Shown here piece by piece: positions 56,908-64,000 of a stretch of DNA of 64,000 nucleotides (the stretch's first letter is position 1; the number at the start of each line of letters is the position of its first letter). The notes beneath the pieces are model-generated. The model made no database searches. It was not told where the DNA came from and saw nothing but the letters and a program-made list of their open reading frames with translations. Position numbers and translations under genes: made by a program. Location: NCBI GenBank assembly GCA_947069175.1, contig CAMTDV010000013.1:12658501-12722500 (forward strand), written 5' to 3'. This DNA comes from Scalesia atractyloides. Taxonomy: Eukaryota > Streptophyta > Magnoliopsida > Asterales > Asteraceae.

Positions 56908-57705
56908 ATGGCTACCAAGATGCCCACTGTAGATAAAGCCGAAGAGCGTCTTCAAAAGTTGAGTAATGCTTCTTGGAATGTTGTGGTACAAGGTGAGTAT
57001 TTTGGAATCTTGGAATGAATTCATATTGTTACTATTTTAATCTTTGTAAAATCATGAATTCTCTTTTCTTGCTTTCTTTATAAATATTAGATGGGTAAAG
57101 TATTACATTAAAATTAAAAATATGGGTTGGGAGTTGGGTTTAATGGCAAAGCCTTTGGAGTTTAAGTGGAGCTTCTCTTGAAGGTCAGTGATTCGAGCTT
57201 GGGAGAAACATTGCCTTTAAAAAAACGGGTCAAATGGGTCAAGATATAGCGAAAAAATATGGAACTGGCAATTTTATAGAAATCTAAATAAAACACGTAA
57301 AATCTAAATAAAATGAGTTAAAACTTACATTGGGTCCACCCATGTCCTCACTTTATTTACATTAAAGTTAAAGGTTTATATCAGTTAAAAAAAAATTTCT
57401 TATTATCAGTTAAAGCATTTGATGATAAACATCAATTAAGAGCCAATGGTGTGAATTCTATTGAGAAAAGAGTAAGTCTTACAGGTATATTTACCTTATA
57501 TATATATTTTTTAGTTTACAGTTACCATATGCAAATATTGATAGTTGTGGTGATGTTTTAAAACACAGATGTGTTGGATTTTGATATGGGTGTTAGTTTA
57601 GAAAGTAAGTACCTTTTATAAAAAGAATGAAATATACAATTGTATTACATGTTGCTTCAAGCTACGGACACATCCAAAAAACCCTTTCAATCGATCCAAT
57701 CAGGT
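56908..57705 (+). pseudogene. Gene fragment similar to ACD11-binding-partner (BPA1-like) proteins
   Basis: ATG at 56908 opens MATKMPTVDKAEERLQKLSN and ends at a donor after VVVQ (GTACAAG/GTGAG). A second exon near 57403-57483 continues in phase with VKAFDDKHQLRANGVNSIEK and has a GTATAT donor. Two further short in-phase exons may follow (about 57570-57601 and 57661-57707). The first two resemble the segment after the RRM domain of plant BPA1-like proteins (from memory). The RRM itself is absent, and the later pieces do not match, so this looks like a captured or truncated fragment. An exon-like piece at 58037-58128 (GSFAISHGCTGVAAQTCSLV) is out of phase and unidentified. Confidence 0.4.
57124..57225 (+). 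mobile_element. SINE-like relic
   Basis: AATGGCAAAGCCTTTGGAG resembles an A box, and GTGATTCGAGCTTGG a B box. A short oligo-A run (TTTAAAAAAAC) ends it. It lies in the intron-like DNA after 56992. No target duplication was established. Confidence 0.4.
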
Positions 57706-59494
57706 AAGCTTTTTATGTTGTGTGTATGTTTGATGCCGAGACTTTTGAAATTTTGTTTCTCTAATTAAACTTACTTCTTAAACAAAATAATGGAGGATGC
57801 ACATGTGGCATCCCATATGACTTTCAAAGTAGACATGGCTTTAAGAAGTCAATGTGAAACCCATATTCTTGGTTTATACTATTTTTAGGTTGAAAATTCT
57901 TGGTCTATTCTATTTTTAGGTTGAAAAATAATAGACCATTGGTTCATCTCTTCAGTACATTTTGCAAGACTTATATTATTATTCTGCCCCCATGTAAGTT
58001 TGACTTTTTCTTTTGTCTATGTTGATTCTATAGCCTAATCCGGATTCCATAGGAAGCTTTGCTATTTCTCATGGTTGCACTGGAGTGGCAGCCCAAACAT
58101 GTAGTTTGGTTGACTTTGAGCCTAAAGGGTTAGTAATATCTTCTCTTACTTTTTTTAACTTGATGGTTCTAGAGAAAAGTTGTGGCTGTCAATAAGGGGG
58201 CGTAACAAGTTATGGTGGAATACCAGAATGAATGGTGTTCTTTACATGCTTCACAGTATGTTAAAAACCCTTAAATCATGTCTCCCTTTATATTATGCAC
58301 ATGTTACCCTTTTTGTAGCTACCATTTGACCAAATCACCCTTTAGTGGTACACAAAGTAAACTTCACCTATATTTCACCTTATTGATCATTCTTCTTTCT
58401 TAGTACATTAGTTGAATGGTTTGAATAACATGGCGTTTGGTTATTGATATCTTTAACATCATATTTCACCCAACACTTGCAGTGGATATCACCAATCAAC
58501 TCTAAGCTTTTGACCCGTTTCATTTAAATTTCTTTATTTTGACATGTTTCATATTTTTTTGCTATATTTTGACCTCTTTAACCTAATTCGTTTTAATTCC
58601 TGTACCTTCATCCGCTTAATATATATTAGCTATATTTTACATTTGTAAAATTAGATATAAAAGCAGTCTTTGAATTACAGTTCAAATATTTAACCATTTC
58701 ACTAATGATTTAAGTTTTTTTTGTAGGAGCAGTTCTTTGGTGAGCTTAAATGAAAGCTTTCGAAGATTTCTGATATAAAAAATTGCATTTTGTTCCTGAT
58801 GCTCATGGACGTATGATGAGATTCAAGTGATATTGGATTTAAATATACTTTAAATGCATAATAGATGAATCTGATGCTAAGTTAAACTAAAATCGTACCC
58901 ATTTGATGTTACTTGTAAGTGATGTTAAATCAAAATCACATTCTTAAATTGGTTTTTAACTTGCGCAGCGCACACACGTATATAATTTGGTGGCCAATGT
59001 GTTTGTACTAAGTCGTATCCAAATTGAGAAAGCTAACAAAAGTACTATACAATATATCACAAGAAGATTAATAAACTTATAGAAATGAGTATCGTGTTTT
59101 GCCAAAAACTGAGAAGCGTGCAAGCACAACTTCTGTCGTACCTAAACCATCTATAATTCGTAACACCGACCCTTTAGTATCTAATATCTATGATGGTAAG
59201 ATCATTTGCTTGCACTCATTATCAAGCTATTTCTCATAATTATCGCAGTCAAAGCTTTTCGGGTCAAGGATCTACCACCAAAAAAATCTGGCGTGTATGA
59301 ACATACCACTAGCCTAATATGGCGGATTTAAATAATTATGACGAGATGATATGGTAGAATTACTTGTGGCCGATGTTATCAGGTGTACGAGTGTACTTTT
59401 TTGTATTCATTTTTCCGGTTCACTATAATTTAATAATTACCTAAGTAATGGAACGTGTTTATCATTTCAAATTTTACATCAACATTGTAAAATA
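57706..59494. other. AT-rich DNA with exon-like scraps
   Basis: No gene could be assembled. A near-direct repeat, TTCTTGGT.TATACTATTTTTAGGTTGAAAA, occurs twice at about 57868-57925. This stretch may be the body of the Helitron-like element that ends at 59546. Confidence 0.35.
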
Positions 59495-59546
59495 TTACAT
59501 AATTTACTTTAAGTAACCCGTGTAACACAAGGGTAATTTGACTAGT
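59495..59546 (+). mobile_element. Helitron-like 3' end
   Basis: ACCCGTGTAACACAAGGGT forms an 8-bp imperfect hairpin, followed by a short spacer and ACTAGT, giving the CTAG end with a following T that is usual for plant Helitrons. The 5' TC end was not located. If it lies before 56908, the gene fragments at 55760-58130 would be captured sequence. Confidence 0.5.
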
Positions 59547-60335
59547 ATTAATATGTTGGATATTAACAATTTTATTATGCAATTCATGTCATTGATTCAC
59601 ATCTAATGAATATCGTGTGATCAAGAAAATATCACATGAATCGACTATTGGTTTGTTAGCACAAGAAATTGATTTGTGTCTATTGAATATCGTGTGATCA
59701 ATGCATGCTAAATACACTTTAATAAGTTTCATTTATCGGACAGTTTGGTTAATGGAATATTTACAAATGAAATTAGTTAGAATGTTTCAAAGGAATTAAT
59801 TCCAATAAAATTAGTGTCTGTGTTTGGTTTGTATAAATGCAAAAACAAATCATTTATAAAATTACCATATATAACCTTACTCCCGGATATAATAAGAAGG
59901 TAAATAATGGAAAGATGTGAATAGTTTAGTAATCTTAAACATTCTTTTACAAAGTTTATAATTCCCTTCCATATAGAAATAATTGTTAAATTACTTTAAT
60001 TGATAAAATTTAAAGGAATATTTTCCAATTATTTTCATCAAAACCAACTAAACACAATTTCTAAAGAATAGTTCTTCAAATTCTAATTCCATTTCTCTCA
60101 AATTCCATAAACCAAATAACCCCTTACTTTGAGTTAAGGATTGATTAAAAATGACGAATGTCATTTGTTGGGTTACAAAGACAATTTACGTGGAGCTTAA
60201 TGAAATATTAAGTGAAATAAACTATTTAATGATCATAAATTAATCTTTTATGTTTGAGCACGTCAACAATTTCATACACAAGCCCATGGTATTATAACTT
60301 ATTGGCGTTAAGTTTTTCTCAAAAATATTGGGTCT

Positions 60336-60489
60336 CCTCATGATTTGGTGTATAGTCATTATTGCCTAGTGGGGTTGGATATGATCAGAGCTAAAGTTCC
60401 ATTAAAGAGCGTTTCCACGGGGTGGTTCCGCTTGTGTCATGATAATACTCCAGTGGTCCATCAGTGATCCAAATTTGTTATTAAAAAAA
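60336..60489 (+). mobile_element. SINE copy (3' part), same family as 25765-25999
   Basis: Shares GGTGTATAGTCATTAT..CCTAGTGG, GGATATGATC, GTGGTT.C, GATA.TACTCC.GT and CATCAGTGATCCAAATTTG, then TTAAAAAAAA. The tRNA-like head is missing or unrecognisable. It has about 25 extra bases in the middle compared with the copy at 25765. Confidence 0.7.
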
Positions 60490-60507
60490 ATTCATACATA
60501 AACTTGC

Positions 60508-60582
60508 CTTTTGTCTGAGTGGCTAAAGCGTCTAAACTCTCGGTAACCGCACCTTTCCACCGCGAGTTTGATTGTTCCACTT
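60508..60582 (+). other. tRNA-like sequence (Ser/Leu type)
   Basis: TGTCTGAGTGGCTAAAGCG resembles a class II A box/D arm, and CGCGAGTTTGATTGTTCC a weak B box. It lies directly after the SINE tail and is followed by an oligo-T. It may be the head of another SINE. Not a functional tRNA on inspection. Confidence 0.4.
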
Positions 60583-60939
60583 TTTTTAAATGTGGGGCTA
60601 GCTCGTTTATTGGAGGCTCTTGTCTCTTAGTGGAAGATTTTAGGTTCAGTTTCAAGTAAAAAGTAGATTATGATTTATTTGAAGTAATTTATTTATAAGA
60701 AAGATTTGTAATTAAAAAAAAAAAACAATTCCATGTGCCATGGTGTGGATTAGGACTTAATGTAGTTGGGCTGCAATTCATGGATCGAAGAAACAAGATG
60801 GATCGTGATGCAACTCTAGTTGGGCTGAAATTAAATTGAGAACATTTTAGGCCATGAGTCATGACTATGTAAGCCTAAAAGAAATCTAAGTGAGCAATTT
60901 GGACTTTTGGAGTTCGCATATGGCAATTTAAGGAGACTT
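60583..60939. other. No gene recognised
   Basis: Contains TTGGAGGCTCTTGTCTCTTAGTGG, a further tRNA/SINE-like scrap, and an A12 run near 60715. Confidence 0.35.
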
Positions 60940-62130
60940 TCGAGAGAACCTTTCAATGAACAACTCTACAATCCCAGCCTATGTGGTATAGTTGCCTTAG
61001 TGGTATTTGTTGAATAAAGGTTACAAAATTGATTACATAAAGAGAAATATGTTATAAATGTTGTATGTGTTGATAACTTGAATATAATTTGAACTCCCTT
61101 GGAGCTTCATAACACTAGAAGAGGGAACTCGATACAAAGAACTTGGAAGGAGTGTTTTTTCTCAGGGTTACAAATTAAAATCTTAAAGATGGATCCTTTT
61201 GCACCAAAAATCTACACACGAACTACTCGTCTGCTCAAAGATTTTATATGAACAAATCACTTCCATTTGATGTTGAAAAAAGACACATTCAGACCTCCAA
61301 AAGAAGAAGAGGATTATTGGTTAATAAGCACTATATTTACGTGCAATTGATGCATTAATGTTGCTTGTTAGCCACACATGACCAAGCATATATCGTTTTT
61401 TTTAACTTGTTGGTAAGATATAGTTCATGCCCTACAAGACGAAGACAAACAAATATTTGGATACCTTTAAGATACAAAATATTGTCTTTGTATTTTATTA
61501 ACCAATAGAAAACAAGTTTGGTTGGTTTTACACATGCATGGTGTATGTTTGATACTCACAATAGTTGATCCTAAACTAGATACTTATTCCGGCTGCATAG
61601 ATAGAGGTATCAAAATTTCATGGTGTTTCTTAAAGCAGACAACCACAACCACTTTATCTAATCATGCACGTATATTTGTAATCCATGAAGCTACTCAAGA
61701 ATGTGTTTGGGTAACGAATTAATACAACACATTTGTGGATTTTGTAGGATTTCTTTCTGAGACGGTGGACATACAGTTTTACATAAAGATAAAGCAACAT
61801 GCATTGCTTAGCTTAAGGAAGCATACATCAAAGGTGACAGAACAAAACATATCTTGATAAGTTTTTTTTCACACATGGTTTGCAAAAGAGTAGAGATCTT
61901 ATCGTCCAACAAATTCGTTCTAACAAAAATTTGGGAAAAACGTTTATCAAATCATTTCCGACATCACCATTTAAGAAGTTGCTTCATGGAATCGAGATGC
62001 GTCGACTCAAGGAGCTTAACTAATAATCATCATGGAGAATAATACGGTCCACTCTTTTACTTTAGCTGAGGTATAATCTTATGGAGTTTTCCTAACAAGA
62101 TATTAAACGAGGCAACATCTTCAAACATAT
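60940..62130 (+). pseudogene. Ty1/copia pol relic (RT end, RNase H) and LTR start
   Basis: In changing frames: VDNLNIIGTPLEL (about 61070-61105), RFYMNKSLPFDVEKRHIQT, then NLLVRYSSCPTRR (about 61405-61445). RNase H follows with KQTTTTTLSNHARIFVIHEA (61636-61695), ECVWVTN and NISISFFSHMVCKRVEI. Order and motifs match a Tork/SIRE-like copia pol (from memory). After the stop near 62040, CTTTTACTTTAGCTGAGG and GTTTTCCTAACAAGATATTA resemble the start of a 3' LTR, cut off near 62150. More than five frame breaks. Confidence 0.75.
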
Positions 62131-62151
62131 TAAGCTGATAACCATATATAT

Positions 62152-62524
62152 ATAGGATTCGGTTCAATTAAAAACCTAGAGTTCTGAGAACTATGAGCAC
62201 TCCTACTTCTCGTGTGAGTTGGACCACCAATTTTTGCACAAACGTAGACGAAAAAGATATAAAAACATCTATAAAAACAAAAAAAAATTATCGAGTTGGT
62301 AGTTACGTCTGATATAAAATTTGTTTTCGGCGATGTAAATTTTTTTACATCACCAATAAATTTTTTTACACCAATTACATGCAACATTTTTTTTAATTTT
62401 TTAATTTTTTCGTTGGAACAAGTGATTTTTTAAAAAATTTCTGAGAATTATTTTTTAAAAAACCTTTTGGAAGGTCTAGTCCTCATGGTTCTCACAACTC
62501 AAATTGGTTCTTATTTTACCCTTT

Positions 62525-62526
<2 letters not shown>
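62152..62526. mobile_element. TIR element A of a TA-bordered trio
   Basis: The left side reads AAAAACCTAGAGTTCTGAGAACTATGAG and the reversed right side AAGAACCAATTTGAGTTGTGAGAACCATGAG, an imperfect inverted repeat. The outer borders are TATATATA and (CA)n(TA)n. No coding capacity. Confidence 0.5.
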
Positions 62527-62563
<37 letters not shown>

Positions 62564-62564
62564 G
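62527..62564. repeat. (CA)n(TA)n microsatellite
   Basis: About 12 CA then 8 TA units between TIR elements A and B. Confidence 0.95.
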
Positions 62565-62946
62565 GAAGGTTCTATGCAGAACACTAAATATTGCGAGAAT
62601 ACGCAGAACAAAATGAATCACCCATTTTTTCAATATTAAAAACCTAAAAAGTAAAAGAAAATGTTATAAATGGAAGATTTATTGTTTCTCACACTAGAAT
62701 TTAAAATAAAATATGATTTTTTTTATTTATTATATAACCTACACATATGTGCGTTCTGTGTAGGTTAAATTACCTAGTTGTATGTAGGCAAAGTATAGAT
62801 AAAAGTATAAGGTTTTTCATGCATATATAATATACATACGATTGTAGGAAACATAAAATTTAAAAAATTATGAACTTTAAATCATGAAATCTAGTGATTT
62901 AGAGTTGTTCTTTTTGTTCTCGCAATAATTGGTGTTCTGTAATGAT

Positions 62947-62950
<4 letters not shown>
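62562..62950. mobile_element. TIR element B of a TA-bordered trio
   Basis: The left TATGCAGAACACTAAATATTGCGAGAA and the reversed right ATTACAGAACACCAATTATTGCGAGAA match over about 50 bp. The element sits between TA repeats. No coding capacity. Confidence 0.65.

Positions 62951-63020
<70 letters not shown>
62949..63020. repeat. (TA)36 microsatellite
   Basis: Uninterrupted TA run of about 72 bp between TIR elements B and C. Tyr/Ile repeat frames over it are artefacts. Confidence 0.97.
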
Positions 63021-63022
<2 letters not shown>

Positions 63023-63226
63023 AAAGTGTATTGTACAATTTTTCTTAACGTACGCTGTGAAGATATAGCATACGTGATTAGTTTTATAACATGCGTGATT
63101 ATGTTTTTTACCCCATGCATGATTTCTGATTTTGTACATGCGTGATTATGGTTTTTGAGTTTTATAACATGCATAACTTCATCTCGTACGTTAAGGAATA
63201 TTGTACGTTAACCAACCCCTATATAT
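63019..63226. mobile_element. TIR element C of a TA-bordered trio (~208 bp)
   Basis: The left TTGTACAATTTTTCTTAACGTACG and the reversed right ACGTACAATATTCCTTAACGTACG form a strong inverted repeat. The interior has three or four CATGCGTGATTA-like repeats. Flanked by TA repeats on both sides. Confidence 0.75.
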
Positions 63227-64000
63227 ACATATATATATATATATATTGTCGTCAACTACCAAAATAGATTTGAGGTTCTCTCCCCTGTATGTATTTCATT
63301 GTATCAGTGTATAACAACTCTTTTTCATGTTGCTTAGCTATTAGACTTCTTTTACAACAATATTATACTCTTAGACTAAACTACAAAGATATCCCACATT
63401 GTTTGCTCAAATGGAAGTACCAAGACGCATATGAATTAAAAGTAAACCATAAGATTATTCGAATTTACATGTTATTTCAAAATCAACCGTAGGATGCCCC
63501 TAGCTAGTGTTGAATATTGAAAGTCAACCAGTAAACTTCTGACTTCTCAGATTTGAATTTTGATAAAATTCGACCAGAACTTAGCTTACTAACGTCATGC
63601 TAGCGAGGAATTAAGGTTTGACTTTTAGTTAAAAGTCATGAAGTTGTAACGTTTTAAACAGGTTGACGGGTTGTTATAAATGGGTTAAACCGGCTGACAA
63701 GCTAACACTATAAGTAATTAATAACGAAAATAAAAAATGGTTAAGCCTAACATTAAAAAGTTAAAACATACCTGTTGCACACCTTGCTTATTTGCTTACA
63801 TATTGTTGCATCCAAGTTTGGCAAGCACATAAAACTTGCTTTGAAAACACAAAGGTTCCATTCGATACAAACAACATAGCGCACACTACAAAACAACCAT
63901 AAAACAGTCTGATAGATACGATGATTAATCAACCGACAAGGATTTAGCCGTATCAACGGTAGCCGGTGGTTCCTCCAGGCAGCTTGTGTTGTCGCTAATC
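63227..64000. other. No gene recognised
   Basis: AT-rich DNA with short broken frames only. No repeat ends or domains were recognised up to the window edge. Confidence 0.4.

Noticed and set aside
62891..63174. Open frames over the (TA)36 tract
   Set aside because: Microsatellite artefacts.

Overview
The window reads as nuclear DNA of a flowering plant, a eudicot and probably an Asteraceae (inference from the style of the repeats, not proven). It is AT-rich and has spliced genes with GT/AG introns. Most of its length is nested LTR retrotransposons of the Ty3 (chromovirus) and Ty1/copia types, with TIR elements, SINE-like copies and TA microsatellites. No bacterial, organellar or rRNA features were seen.

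The only conserved host gene is isovaleryl-CoA dehydrogenase (IVD), present twice on the minus strand. The copy at 43217-48078 has 15 exons that splice in frame to 410 codons and looks functional. The copy at 15940-21482 is a pseudogene. Its last exon is split by a 315-bp solo LTR with a CTAGG target duplication. Its exon 1 is fused, out of frame, to a second copy of exon 2. About 21.7 kb of transposon nests lie between the two copies.

Layout. 1-4378: 3' half of a Ty3 chromovirus (RNase H, integrase, chromodomain) and its 2.65-kb LTR, which carries tRNA-like modules. 5340-15475: an old broken copia element that has received a solo Ty3 LTR, a hAT-type MITE and a young copia element (9702-14785) with an intact 1503-codon polyprotein and near-identical LTRs. 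15940-21482: IVD pseudogene. 22000-28000: Helitron-like end, a solo Ty3 LTR (TSD ATTTA), a SINE, a MITE and a PIF/Harbinger transposase relic. 27913-32811: LTRs nested three deep; the innermost (28943-31573, TSD TACCA) carries the same tRNA-like modules as the first LTR. 32812-39059: decayed copia element, minus strand. 39508-42473: a short LTR element encoding only Gag and a protease-like domain (TR-GAG type). 43217-48078: intact IVD, with a Mutator-type and a hAT-type MITE in one intron. 48490-50405: leader, primer-binding site and truncated LTR of a Ty3 element. 50406-55149: an element with roughly 300-bp inverted terminal repeats that holds a decayed, intron-containing gene of the 'putative gypsy-type transposase' (Transposase_28-like) family. 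55150-60500: gene-fragment region with a Helitron-like 3' end and SINE copies. 60940-62130: copia pol relic. 62150-63230: three TIR elements in a row, each bordered by TA repeats.

The most unusual structures are (i) LTRs with an array of three or four tRNA-like A-box/B-box modules plus one antisense module, shared by two insertions, and (ii) the Transposase_28-like gene inside long inverted repeats, which suggests a DNA transposon rather than a 'gypsy' retroelement.
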